Shown here one piece after another: positions 25,326-34,153 of a stretch of DNA of 64,000 bases. The position numbers were made by a program, and so were the translations under genes. The first letter of the stretch is position 1. Every line of letters begins with the position of its first letter. The notes beneath the pieces were generated by a model, which saw nothing but the letters and a program-made list of their open reading frames with translations, ran no database searches and had not been told where the DNA came from. Source of the DNA: Rhodothermales bacterium (GTDB lineage: Bacteria; Bacteroidota; Rhodothermia; Rhodothermales; JAHQVL01); assembly GCA_041391505.1 (NCBI GenBank), contig JAWKNW010000003.1:186001-250000 (forward strand). The letters are read 5' to 3'.

Positions 25326-26480
25326 TCAGGAAAAGACGTCCTTCACCTTGCTGAAGAAGGATTTCCGCTCCTCTTCCTTACCCGGTTTGGGGATGAAGGA
25401 GGGGGATTCGCGGTATTCTTCAAAGAAACGGCGTTCTTCGTCGGAAAGCGTCTTCGGAGTCCAAACGTTGATACGCACCATCTGATCCCCGCGCCGGCTG
25501 CCGTTGAGTTCGGGCAGGCCGCGCTCGCGCATCCGGAGCACCTTGCCGGACTGGATGCCGGCGTCGATCTCGAGCCGGGCGCGTCCTTTCAGGGTGGGCA
25601 CTTCCACTTCGGTGCCGAGGGCGGCATCCGGCATGGAGATGTAGAGTTCGTAATAGATGTCGAGGCCTTCCCGCGTAAAGTGCTTGTGCGCGACTTCCTC
25701 TATTTCGACGCGCAGGTCGCCCGTGCCGCCGCCGCGCACGCCGGCATTGCCCGCGCCGCGCATGGTCAGGTAGTTGCCTTCGAGCACGCCCGGGGGGACG
25801 GGGATCGAAATCGTCTCCTCGCCCTTGAGCCGGCCTTCGCCGTGGCATTTCTTGCAGCGGTCGTTGATCGTGCGCCCCTCGCCCTGGCAGGTCGGGCAGG
25901 CCTGGACGTTGACGAACTGGCCGAAGACCGAACGCGTCACCTGGCGAATCTCGCCGGTGCCCTGGCAGGTCTGGCAGGTCGAATACCCTTCCTTGCCCGC
26001 TTCGGCGCCCGATCCGGTGCACGAATCGCAGACCACGAACTTGCGCACCTTGATCTTTTTCTCCGTGCCCTCGCTGATGTCCTCGTAGGTGAGCTGCAGC
26101 TTGATGCGGAGATCGCCGCCGGGCCGGCCGCCGCGACGGGGACGGGGCCGCCGGCCGCCGAACACCTCGTCGAAAATGCCGCCGCTGCCGCCGAAGATAT
26201 CGCTGAACGCGCTGAAGATGTCGTTGATATCCTGGAAGCCCGCGTTGCCCGCGCCGTTGCCGCGCACGCCGGCGTGGCCGAAGCGATCGTACCGGGCTTT
26301 TTTCTCCGGGTTGGATAACACTTCGTAGGCTTCGGCCGCCTCCTTGAACCTGGCTTCCGCTTCCTTGTCGTCCGGATTCCGGTCGGGGTGGTATTTCAGC
26401 GCCAGCTGGCGGTACGCGCGCTTGATCTCGGCCTCGCTGGCCGTCTTGGTCACACCCAGTATTTCGTAATAATCGCGCAT
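25326..26480 (-). CDS. dnaJ: Chaperone DnaJ
   Basis: The start is taken at MRDYYEILGV (ATG at 26480), three codons inside the longest frame. The J domain has the HPD motif (KYHPDRNP). A Gly/Phe linker follows (INDIFSAFSDIFGGSGG). Four zinc-binding CXXCXGXG units are present: CDSCTGSG, CQTCQGTG, CPTCQGEG and CKKCHGEG. The C-terminal substrate domains include PVPPGVLEGNYLTMRGAG. DnaJ delivers unfolded clients to DnaK and stimulates its ATPase. It is the third gene of the heat-shock operon hrcA-grpE-dnaJ; dnaK is not in the window. Confidence 0.97.
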   Translation of the reverse strand: MRDYYEILGVTKTASEAEIKRAYRQLALKYHPDRNPDDKEAEARFKEAAEAYEVLSNPEKKARYDRFGHAGVRGNGAGNAGFQDINDIFSAFSDIFGGSGGIFDEVFGGRRPRPRRGGRPGGDLRIKLQLTYEDISEGTEKKIKVRKFVVCDSCTGSGAEAGKEGYSTCQTCQGTGEIRQVTRSVFGQFVNVQACPTCQGEGRTINDRCKKCHGEGRLKGEETISIPVPPGVLEGNYLTMRGAGNAGVRGGGTGDLRVEIEEVAHKHFTREGLDIYYELYISMPDAALGTEVEVPTLKGRARLEIDAGIQSGKVLRMRERGLPELNGSRRGDQMVRINVWTPKTLSDEERRFFEEYRESPSFIPKPGKEEERKSFFSKVKDVFS

Positions 26481-26598
26481 GGAACTCACGGGCTTGCGGC
26501 TTCGCCTTACCGGGCGTCGGGTAAATGATGCGTGGTCTTGGGGAGAAGAACGGTCGCCCTACGCACGGCGGGCGGCGGCGTTCCGGAATCCGTGCAGG

Positions 26599-27192
26599 TC
26601 AGGTCGATACGACCACTTTGCTGTGGCGGAGCACGCGGTCGCCCATGCGGTAGCCTTTCTGCAACTCGTTGAGCACAATCCCCGGTTCCGTATCGTCGGG
26701 AGCGGGCTGCTGCATTAGGGCGTCGTGCTCATTTTCGTTGAAGGGTTGCCCGACCGCCTCGATCGGCTCGACGCCGAGACGCACCATCTCGTCGTTGAAC
26801 TTCCGGTAGACGAGGTCGACGCCTTCCTTCAGCTTGACGTACATCGGGTCGAGCGTCTTCTGATCGGTTTCGAGCAGCGAGGCCGCTTCGAGCGAACGCC
26901 CGAGATCGTCCAGGATTTCGAGCATGCGCTGCACGACCTGGACCTGTCCGGACTGCATGAGCGTCTGGCGCTCCTGGTCGGTCCGGCGCTTGTAATTCTG
27001 GAACTCGGCGACCTGCCGGAGCAGGCGGTCCTTGGAATCCTTCAGTTCGGACCGCAGCCGGACCACGTCGGCCGGGTCGCCGCCGGCGCCGTGCACCGAG
27101 GGGGGCGCCATTTCCTCCGCGTCCGCGGGATTAGGGGCTGCCTGGGTATCGTCTTGCACGTGTTCTTCCTGTATGTCTGATGCCTTGGTCAT
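26599..27192 (-). CDS. grpE: Nucleotide exchange factor GrpE
   Basis: The 197-residue protein has an acidic, flexible N-terminus, a long coiled coil (DVVRLRSELKDSKDRLLRQVAEF), the conserved QNYKRRTDQER, and the beta-wing end with GVEPIEAVGQPFNENEHDAL, VLNELQKGYRMGDRVLRHSKV. It exchanges ADP for ATP on DnaK. It lies 21 bp downstream of hrcA and about 120 bp upstream of dnaJ. Confidence 0.96.
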   Translation of the reverse strand: MTKASDIQEEHVQDDTQAAPNPADAEEMAPPSVHGAGGDPADVVRLRSELKDSKDRLLRQVAEFQNYKRRTDQERQTLMQSGQVQVVQRMLEILDDLGRSLEAASLLETDQKTLDPMYVKLKEGVDLVYRKFNDEMVRLGVEPIEAVGQPFNENEHDALMQQPAPDDTEPGIVLNELQKGYRMGDRVLRHSKVVVST

Positions 27193-27213
27193 ACGCCAAA
27201 ACAGTTCATAAAC

Positions 27214-28299
27214 TCAGTGATGGGTCGCGCGGTCGTGCCGGCCCAGGAGCGACGCCATGCCCTCCACCAGCGCGACCACGCGCACATAGTCCATACGCGT
27301 CGGCCCGATGATGCCGATGGTGCCGCTCGTCTCGCCCAGCTGGTAGCTGGCCGTCACGATCGAATATTTGTCGACTTTGCCATCGACGATCTCGCTGCCG
27401 ATGCGCACCGTGGCCTTTCCGGGATCAGCCGGGCGCCCCGTCTCGTCCTCGAAGAGCTGCACGACCACATCCTCCTCCTCGAGCAGACTGATCAGGTTGC
27501 GCAGGGCTTCGGGATCTTCCTGAAACTCCGGCTGCGCGAGGATATGCTGCGCGCCGGCGAAGCTCATGCGGCCGTCCGCCGGCTCGGAGAAGACCGTGCC
27601 CGTAGCGTTGAACACCAGGCGGACGATGCCGGTCTTTTCATCCTTCACATCCTGCATCCGCGACGCATAGGTGCGGCGGATATCTTCCAGCGTGAGGCCG
27701 GCGAGGCGTTCGTTCATCACCGCTACCGCGGCGTCCACGTCGCGGCGATCGAGTTCGGACTCGACCTCGAGCACGATCGTCTTGAACAGCCCGCCGCGCA
27801 GGCTGATGACGAACATCAGGCGCGACGAGGAGAGCGGCACGGCTTCCATCCGCTCCAGGATGCCTTTGGACAGCTTCGGGCTGAGCACCACGCCAAGCAG
27901 GTTGGAGAGGCGCCCGAGCAGCCGGGAGCATTCTTTCAAAAAGACTTCGTTGTGCGTCGAGGCGCGTTCCATCTCCTCGCGGAGCATCCTTCCCTCTTCG
28001 CGGGACAGGGATTGCCGCATCATCAACTGATCGACAAATACCCGGTAGCCGAGTTCGGTCGGCACGCGGCCGGCGGAGGTGTACGGATGATCGAGGAATC
28101 CGCGCTCCTCGAGGTCGCTCATGGTGTTGCGGATCGAAGCCGGACTGATGCCCAGCGGATACCGCCGCGCCAGGGCACGCGAACCTACCGGCCCGGCCGT
28201 ATCGATGAAATCCGATATGACCAGACGCAGGATCTCGCCCTCACGCTCGGTGAGCGCGTGGTGCGGGACGGGACGGTATGGTTGGGCCGAGCTTTTCAC
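27214..28299 (-). CDS. hrcA: Heat-inducible repressor HrcA
   Basis: A GTG start at 28299 (VKSSAQPYRP) gives 361 residues; the open frame further upstream looks non-coding. The N-terminal winged helix has LTEREGEILRLVISDFIDTAGPVGSRAL and the recognition part ISPASIRNTMSDLEERGFLDHPYTSAGRVPT is spread over the second half of that domain. The C-terminal GAF-like part contains FSEPADGRMSFAGAQHILAQ and ends with SGTIGIIGPTRMDYVRVVAL. HrcA represses chaperone genes at CIRCE operators. No clear CIRCE repeat (TTAGCACTC-N9-GAGTGCTAA) was found in the 390 bp upstream. Confidence 0.95.
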   Translation of the reverse strand: MKSSAQPYRPVPHHALTEREGEILRLVISDFIDTAGPVGSRALARRYPLGISPASIRNTMSDLEERGFLDHPYTSAGRVPTELGYRVFVDQLMMRQSLSREEGRMLREEMERASTHNEVFLKECSRLLGRLSNLLGVVLSPKLSKGILERMEAVPLSSSRLMFVISLRGGLFKTIVLEVESELDRRDVDAAVAVMNERLAGLTLEDIRRTYASRMQDVKDEKTGIVRLVFNATGTVFSEPADGRMSFAGAQHILAQPEFQEDPEALRNLISLLEEEDVVVQLFEDETGRPADPGKATVRIGSEIVDGKVDKYSIVTASYQLGETSGTIGIIGPTRMDYVRVVALVEGMASLLGRHDRATHH

Positions 28300-28692
28300 G
28301 ATACGACAACTCTTAGCAAAACCCTTGCCGACAGCCTTATCGGGGTCCGGACCGCGCCGAAACGGCAGACGCGGGCCGGCACCGCACGCGGCGATGCGAT
28401 AGAACCCTCCAAAATAGCCGTTTTTCGATTGCGAGCATACTGACACCTCCAAAAAAGCGGCGTACCAGGCCATGCCATCCTGGCACATCCTGGTACGCGG
28501 GAGACGGAAGTAATCTGGATCGCAACGCCCTCGATGGCGTGTCGATGCTAACAGTTGGTGTTCGTCCGGGTTTCCGCACGCCGGCGGTCTCGACGGGGAG
28601 GAAAGCGCAGCATCATCATTGAGATTATATCATGCATCGTTTCATCGCGCTCCCCTCCCCATCGTAGACATCCCTGGGGTGTGCGGATCGGG
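28300..28692. promoter_or_regulatory. Non-coding region upstream of hrcA (heat-shock promoter region)
   Basis: About 390 bp with no gene. It holds a strong hairpin (28460-28498) that acts as a minus-strand terminator, and to its left the promoter region for hrcA-grpE-dnaJ. No canonical CIRCE was found by eye. Confidence 0.45.
28452..28498 (-). terminator. Hairpin with T-run upstream of hrcA
   Basis: GCGTACCAGG (about 28460-28469) pairs with CCTGGTACGC (about 28489-28498), with an inner TGCCA/TGGCA stem. On the minus strand it is followed by CGCTTTTTT. It could end the transcript of the secreted repeat protein at 28693, about 190 bp away. Confidence 0.7.
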
Positions 28693-30231
28693 TTATTTGA
28701 TCCGCTCCAATTCGATATCACGTTTGATGGAGATATCCGCACCGAACTCGGTTTTGTACGCGTTGCGCGAGCTGGAAACATAGGGCCCCGTTTGAGGCTG
28801 GCTCGTCGAAACGCGCGGCGCGAGTCCGTCATACTGATAACCATTCCCTTCGCCCAGGCGCGATTGCGGATTGTAGCCGTCGTAGGGGTTGGAATTATAC
28901 ATCACGCCGTCCTCTTCGTACTGGTACGGATCGTTGTAGCGCCCGCCGAAATAGGGGTCGTAATCGTCGTCCCGGTAGTAGCGGTAGCTGAGGGCGTCGT
29001 CGCCGAAGTCGGCCAGCAGGTTGCGATCGTCCGGCAGGAGCGAGATGGGGGGATAGCCATTAAAATCGCGGGGATTAAAGAGCCGGCTGTGGCGGCGCGA
29101 ATACACGCGCTGGCGGCGCAGGTTGAGTTCGCCGACACGATAGCCGTGCGAGTCCCGGTACCGGTCCAGGATGTATCCGTCGTAGGACCGCGTGGAAATC
29201 ATCTCGAAGCCGACGACCGGATCGCCCACGAGGAAGACATCCCGATCGAAGGCCACGTCGCCATCGCGGTAGATCGTCGCCACGATGTGGGCCAGGTCGT
29301 TGGGAATGCGGTTGACTTCACCCATGAACCGGCCGTTGCGATAGATTTCGATGGCGTCGATGAAGATGTCGACTTCCGCATAGCGGCCGTTCGCGTTGCG
29401 TACCCGCTGGTGGTAGCGCGTGCGCACATCCACATCGATTGTGCGGCGCCGGCTGCCCCATCCCACTTCCAGATACACCACCTGGCGATACCGGTAATGC
29501 GGTTCCCAGTGGCGCTGGTAGCGATACTGCCAGGGCCAGCGGACACTCACGTGGACATCGGGGCGATTGCGCCGGTAGTAGTCGGGGTGATCGCGCCGGT
29601 ACACGTTCGTGCGGTCGCGCCCCGTCTCGTAGGTCGGCAGGCGGCGCTGCGGCTCGGCGCGGCGGACCGGCTCGTTACGGCGCTCGGGCTCCACGCGGCG
29701 CTCAGGTTCGCCACGGCGCTCGGGCTGGGCCCGCGTATCGCCACGGCGTTCGGGCTCGGCGCGGCGCTCCGGCTGGCTCCGCTGCGCGGGCTCGGCGCGG
29801 CGCTCCGGCTGGCTCCGTTGCGCGGGTTCGGCGCGGCGCTCCGGCTGGTTACGCGGCGCGGGTTCGGCGCGGCGCTCCGGCTGGCTCCGTTGCGCGGGCT
29901 CGGCGCGGCGATCCGTCGTGCGCGAGGAGGACCGGCTGGAGGCCTGACCCGAGTCGTTGCCCCCGCGCGAGGCTTCTTCGCGTCGCTGCGGCGCGCTCTG
30001 GCGGCTTTCCGGCTGGCTGGACCGGGACCGCGAGGTTTCCTGCCCGGACCGGGCCGGCGCGGCTTCGCTCTTCGGCGCCGGCGCCTCTTTCTTTTCCGTG
30101 CCCGATCCGTTGCCGCGGCCGTTCGTGCCGGAGCGCGACTGGCCGGAAGCGGCCTGTGCTCCGGCCAGCAGGACGAGTAAGGCGATCGTCGCCATCCAGA
30201 GCACGCGAGAGCGGTGTACCAGCTTGTTCAT
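28693..30231 (-). CDS. Secreted protein with Arg/Glu/Pro/Gln repeats (hypothetical)
   Basis: The ATG at 30231 (MNKLVHRSRV) is preferred: the GGAGG of the upstream in-frame ATGGAGGATGTCATG serves as its ribosome site. A signal peptide (VLWMATIALLVLLAGAQAASG) leads into a low-complexity part rich in Ser, Arg, Glu, Gln and Pro (about 20-200), with units like RSQPERRAEPA. A structured C-terminal half follows, rich in Tyr, Arg and Asp (VHVSVRWPWQYRYQRHWEPH, VDIFIDAIEIYRNGRFMGEV). No family was recognised. It is probably periplasmic or surface attached. The basic/acidic repeats could bind nucleic acid or polysaccharide (speculation). Confidence 0.75.
   Translation of the reverse strand: MNKLVHRSRVLWMATIALLVLLAGAQAASGQSRSGTNGRGNGSGTEKKEAPAPKSEAAPARSGQETSRSRSSQPESRQSAPQRREEASRGGNDSGQASSRSSSRTTDRRAEPAQRSQPERRAEPAPRNQPERRAEPAQRSQPERRAEPAQRSQPERRAEPERRGDTRAQPERRGEPERRVEPERRNEPVRRAEPQRRLPTYETGRDRTNVYRRDHPDYYRRNRPDVHVSVRWPWQYRYQRHWEPHYRYRQVVYLEVGWGSRRRTIDVDVRTRYHQRVRNANGRYAEVDIFIDAIEIYRNGRFMGEVNRIPNDLAHIVATIYRDGDVAFDRDVFLVGDPVVGFEMISTRSYDGYILDRYRDSHGYRVGELNLRRQRVYSRRHSRLFNPRDFNGYPPISLLPDDRNLLADFGDDALSYRYYRDDDYDPYFGGRYNDPYQYEEDGVMYNSNPYDGYNPQSRLGEGNGYQYDGLAPRVSTSQPQTGPYVSSSRNAYKTEFGADISIKRDIELERIK
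29650..29915 (-). repeat. Coding repeat, 10-11 codon units (R-S-Q-P-E-R-R-A-E-P-A type)
   Basis: The units differ by a few substitutions (NQP for SQP, VEPE and GEPE variants). They occur about ten times in a row and look nearly identical at DNA level (CGGCGCTCCGGCTGG repeated), which suggests recent expansion by slippage. Confidence 0.85.
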
Positions 30232-30561
30232 GACATCCTCCATACTTTAAATGGGTGCAGGATCTACGCCTGCAGCGTTGGTCTTGCCGGAAAACCCCTA
30301 CAAGGACGTGCCAACCCCCAAAATGGCCTTCTATGCCCTATCGCGTCTTCATTCATGGCCTCTTCACGGCGCAGCGCTCCGTGAAGTTGTCCACTTTCGC
30401 GGACAATGTCACGCGACGCAAACCGGCTTTTGACGCCGATCCCTTCCCGGTGCGCAACCGATGATGCGACACCCGGGTATATCTGACCACAACCGGCCGG
30501 CGCCCCTCGCGCGCCGACGCGTTGCTGCCACCACGTTTTTACCATTTGATCGTCACGCGCC
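30232..30561. other. Non-coding region between divergent genes with two adjacent hairpins
   Basis: 330 bp without a convincing gene. CTTCACGG...CCGTGAAG and directly after it TTGTCC...GGACAA (about 30360-30405) form two stem-loops in the region upstream of sppA. They may be a 5' leader structure or operator. Promoters for both flanking genes must lie here. Confidence 0.4.
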
Positions 30562-32370
30562 ATGCGCTTTTTTTCGACGTTGATCGCCAGCACGCTGGGC
30601 TCCTTGATTGCGCTGGGCGTGATCGTAATGTTCTTTTTCCTGCTCGTCTTCGCGCTTGCCGCGTCCACCGACCAGTCGCCGCGCGTACGCCCCGGATCCG
30701 TGCTCGTCATCGAACTGGGTGGATCGATTCCCGAGGTCGTTTCCGAGGACCCCATCGCCGTCGCGCTTTCCGGCGAACATGCCTACGACCTGCTCGACTT
30801 CAAGAGCGCCGTCAAGAAGGCCGGCGTCGACGAGCGGATCGACGCCATCTGGCTCAAGCTTTCGCCCATGAGCGCCTCGTGGGCCACCCTGGAAGAGGTC
30901 AGGACGTCGCTCAACGAATTCAAGAAAGCCGGCAAGCCGATCATCGCGTCGAGCGACGATCAGTACGTGAACGAAGTGACGTACTACGTGGGCAGCGTGG
31001 CGGATGAGCTGTATGCCTCTGCCGCGGCGCCGTTCGAGTTCAACGGGTTTTACATCGTGGCCGAGTTCTACAAGAACCTGCTCGACAAGCTCGAGATCGC
31101 TCCGCAGGTCACGCGCGCCGGCACCTATAAGAGCGCCGTCGAGCCCTTCCTGCGCACGAACCTGTCGGACGAAAACCGCGAACAGCTCACGCAGCTCTTG
31201 ACCGACCAGCAGGACGTGTTCGTAGCCGCGGTTGCCGAAAGCCGGTCCATGGAGCCGGAAGAGGTGGTGCGCCTCATCGAGGGCGAGTCGATCCTGACCG
31301 CGACGGACGCCTACAACGCCGGCCTGCTGGACGACCTGCTCTTCCGCGACGAGGTGGAGACGGTGATCAAAAACCGCCTGAGCTACGACGCCGACGACGA
31401 CCTCCGCCTGATCGGCCTGCACGCCTACGCGCGGGTGCCGGCCACGGAAGCCGGTCTGCCGCGCCCCTCGACCGAGGAAATCGCCATCGTCTACGCCGTC
31501 GGCACGATCATGACGGGCGAGAGCGGGTACAGCGCCAACCCGCTGTTCGGGGGAGAGACGGTCGGATCGGATACGTTCGTCGAAGCCATGCGCGCGGCGC
31601 ACGAGTCCGACAACGTCAAGGCCATCGTGGTGCGCGTCAATTCTCCGGGCGGCTCCGTGGCGGCTTCGGACGCGATGTGGCGCGAGATTTCACGCGCAGC
31701 GGCCATCAAGCCGGTCGTCATCTCGATGGGCGACCTCGCCGCGTCCGGTGGATTCTGGATCGCCACCGCCGGCCATCATATCGTGGCCGATCCGCTGACC
31801 ATCACCGGCTCGATCGGCGTCTTCGGGATGGCGTTCGACATGGGCGGGCTGTACGAAGACAAGCTGGGCATCTCGTTCGATGTCGTCCGCACCGGCCCCT
31901 ATGCCGACATGTATTCGGGCGTCCGCTCCCTCTCGCCCGATGAGATGCGGCTGCTGGATAAATCGACGGAGGAGACTTACCAGAACTTCCTCGAACTGGT
32001 CGCCGCCAGCCGCAACATGACCGTGGAGGAAGTGGACAAGGTGGCGCAGGGCCGCGTATGGACGGGCAAGCAGGCGCTGGCCGTCGGCCTCGTCGACGAA
32101 CTGGGGGGACTGGAGGTCGCCATACAGCGCGCGGCGGAACGCGCCGGCATCGAAGGCGACACCTACCGCACCCGCGTGCTGCCGCTGCCCAAAACGATGC
32201 TCGAGCAGATGACGGAGTCGCTCAACGGACGCATCGCCAGCGCCTGGCTCAACCGCAACACGACCGCCGCCGAGCGGGCGCTGATGCAACACCTCGACGT
32301 GATCCACACCCTGATGCAATTCCAGGGAACGGTCCAGGCCCGCCTCCCCTTCCGCCTGGTCGTACAGTGA
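30562..32370 (+). CDS. sppA: Signal peptide peptidase SppA, long (67K) type
   Basis: The 602-residue protein has an N-terminal membrane anchor (about 9-34) and two tandem S49 domains. The Lys of the Ser/Lys dyad is K190 in AGTYKSAVEPFLR, in the first domain. The nucleophile is S395 in GDLAASGGFWIA, in the second domain. That is the two-domain arrangement of E. coli SppA. The ITGSIGVFGMAFDMGGLY strand is also conserved. It degrades cleaved signal peptides in the inner membrane. It is convergent with gpmI. Confidence 0.95.
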   Translation: MRFFSTLIASTLGSLIALGVIVMFFFLLVFALAASTDQSPRVRPGSVLVIELGGSIPEVVSEDPIAVALSGEHAYDLLDFKSAVKKAGVDERIDAIWLKLSPMSASWATLEEVRTSLNEFKKAGKPIIASSDDQYVNEVTYYVGSVADELYASAAAPFEFNGFYIVAEFYKNLLDKLEIAPQVTRAGTYKSAVEPFLRTNLSDENREQLTQLLTDQQDVFVAAVAESRSMEPEEVVRLIEGESILTATDAYNAGLLDDLLFRDEVETVIKNRLSYDADDDLRLIGLHAYARVPATEAGLPRPSTEEIAIVYAVGTIMTGESGYSANPLFGGETVGSDTFVEAMRAAHESDNVKAIVVRVNSPGGSVAASDAMWREISRAAAIKPVVISMGDLAASGGFWIATAGHHIVADPLTITGSIGVFGMAFDMGGLYEDKLGISFDVVRTGPYADMYSGVRSLSPDEMRLLDKSTEETYQNFLELVAASRNMTVEEVDKVAQGRVWTGKQALAVGLVDELGGLEVAIQRAAERAGIEGDTYRTRVLPLPKTMLEQMTESLNGRIASAWLNRNTTAAERALMQHLDVIHTLMQFQGTVQARLPFRLVVQ

Positions 32371-32373
32371 GAC

Positions 32374-32460
32374 TGAAGGTTTAAGGTTCAAGGTTCAAGG
32401 TTCAAGGGAAAGAGATCCTTGAACCTTGAACCTTGATCCTCGAACTTCAAACCTCAAACC
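32374..32460. repeat. Inverted heptamer array (TTCAAGG)n / (CCTTGAA)n between convergent genes
   Basis: The left arm (about 32375-32407) has four imperfect TTCAAGG/TTTAAGG units; the right arm (about 32417-32460) has the complementary CCTTGAA units with drift. Together they form a long imperfect stem exactly between the stops of sppA (plus) and gpmI (minus). It resembles short tandemly repeated repetitive elements and would act as a bidirectional terminator. Confidence 0.8.
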
Positions 32461-32462
32461 CC

Positions 32463-34010
32463 TCACACCAGCACGTCGCCCGTCATCTCGGCGGGTATCG
32501 GTTCGCCGAGCAGGGTGAGGATGGTGGGCGCGATGTCGCCGAGTTTGCCGGCCTTGATCGGTCCGGTGAATCCATCCTTGATGATGAGGTGCGGCACGAG
32601 CGCGGTCGTGTGGGCCGTGTTCGGCGTGCCGTCAGCGTTGCGCATCTTGTCGGCGTTGCCGTGGTCGGCGATGATGTTGATGCTGTAGCCCTGCTCGATC
32701 GCCGCCTCGACGACGATCCGCGCGCAGGCATCCACCGTCTCCACCGCCTTGACGGCGGCTTCGAAGACCCCGGTGTGCCCGACCATGTCCGGATTCGCGA
32801 AGTTCAGAACCACCAGGTTATATGCGTTCTCGCGCATGGCGTTAGCGACCTGCTCTGCGAGGGGCTTCGCGCTCATTTCGGGCTGCAGGTCGTAGGTGGC
32901 GACCTTCGGCGACGGAACGAGGATGCGGTCTTCGCCGGCGAAGGGCTCCTCCCGGCCGCCGCTAAAGAAAAACGTGACGTGCGGGTACTTCTCCGTCTCC
33001 GCCGCACGCAGTTGCCGGCCTCCCCGCGCCGAGATGACCTCGCCCAGCGTCTGCGTCAGGTTGACCTTCGGGAACGCGATCGGCACATCGAACGAGGACT
33101 CGTAGGGCGCGAAAATGGTATAGTGAAGATCGAGCTTTTTCCCGCGATCGAAGCCGTCGAACCCGTCGGTGATAAACGCGTGGGTGATCTGGCGCGCGCG
33201 GTCCGCCCGGAAGTTATAGAAGATGACGGCATCGCCGGACTCGATCAGGCCGCCGCCGTGGGAGAAGCGTTCGATTTCCGGGTCGACGATGCGCCGCGGT
33301 TTCACGAACTCATCGGTCACATCCTCGTCGTAGCTCGCCTGGATGGCGGCGACCGGGTCGTCGAAGCGCTCGCCGGCGTCGCCTGTCAGCAGGTCGTAGG
33401 CGAGCTTGATCCGCTCCCACCGTTTGTCGCGATCCATCGCGTAGTACCGGCCCACGATGGATGCGATGCGCCCCACCCCGATCGTCTTCGCCTGCTCCTG
33501 GAAGAGCCGGATGTACTCGATGGCGCCGTGCGGGTCCGTGTCGCGCCCGTCCGTGAAGGCGTGGACGAGCACCTGGCCGGCTTCGAGCCCCTCGCGCCGC
33601 GCCAGTTCGAGCAGCGCGAAGAGGTGGTTGAGCGAGGAGTGGACGCCGCCGTCCGAAAAACAGCCGAGGAGATGGAGCTTGGTGCCGTTCTCCTTCGCGT
33701 GCCGCGCCGCGCGGACGAGTTCGGTATTCGAAAAAAACGCGCCTTCCCGGATGTCCTTGTCGATCCGCGTGATTTCCTGGTACACGACGCGGCCGGCGCC
33801 GAGGTTCATGTGGCCGACTTCCGAGTTGCCCATCTGCCCTTCGGGCAGGCCCACGGCCAGGCCGGAAGCTTCCAGGGTGCTGTGCGGATACGTGCGGAAC
33901 AGCTCGTCGAGGAACGGTTTGCGGGCCTTGTCGATCGCGCTTACGGACGAATCGACGGCGATCCCGAATCCATCCAGGATAATGAGAATGTGGCGTTGCG
34001 TTGGTTTCAT
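32463..34010 (-). CDS. gpmI: 2,3-bisphosphoglycerate-independent phosphoglycerate mutase
   Basis: The 515-residue protein is of the alkaline-phosphatase superfamily. The first metal ligands are in ILIILDGFGIA. The phosphoserine nucleophile is in MGNSEVGHMNLGAGR. Further ligands are in VHAFTDGRDTDPHGA, NFANPDMVGHTG and IIADHGNADKM. It interconverts 3- and 2-phosphoglycerate in glycolysis, using Mn2+. Length is normal for the family. It is convergent with sppA across the heptamer array. Confidence 0.97.
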   Translation of the reverse strand: MKPTQRHILIILDGFGIAVDSSVSAIDKARKPFLDELFRTYPHSTLEASGLAVGLPEGQMGNSEVGHMNLGAGRVVYQEITRIDKDIREGAFFSNTELVRAARHAKENGTKLHLLGCFSDGGVHSSLNHLFALLELARREGLEAGQVLVHAFTDGRDTDPHGAIEYIRLFQEQAKTIGVGRIASIVGRYYAMDRDKRWERIKLAYDLLTGDAGERFDDPVAAIQASYDEDVTDEFVKPRRIVDPEIERFSHGGGLIESGDAVIFYNFRADRARQITHAFITDGFDGFDRGKKLDLHYTIFAPYESSFDVPIAFPKVNLTQTLGEVISARGGRQLRAAETEKYPHVTFFFSGGREEPFAGEDRILVPSPKVATYDLQPEMSAKPLAEQVANAMRENAYNLVVLNFANPDMVGHTGVFEAAVKAVETVDACARIVVEAAIEQGYSINIIADHGNADKMRNADGTPNTAHTTALVPHLIIKDGFTGPIKAGKLGDIAPTILTLLGEPIPAEMTGDVLV

Positions 34011-34153
34011 CAGCGGGTTGTCTATGGAAGACGCGGCAGGGAATAAAAATCCGGTTCGAGTTTAACGCCGAGTGCGGTCATCGCGCAAATCAGCATCTGG
34101 ATCCTGCATCGCGCCAAAGATGCGGCCCTGTCTGAAGGGGTTTCAAACAGCGC

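Noticed and set aside
28300..28560. CIRCE operator for hrcA
   Set aside because: Fragments like TTAGCA and TGCTAA occur, but not as an inverted repeat with a 9-base spacer.
29650..29915. CRISPR-like array
   Set aside because: The repeats are in frame, have no unique spacers and belong to an exported protein.
32374..32460. Phage or transposon attachment site
   Set aside because: No integrase, transposase or tRNA target is near; the structure sits between two intact convergent genes.
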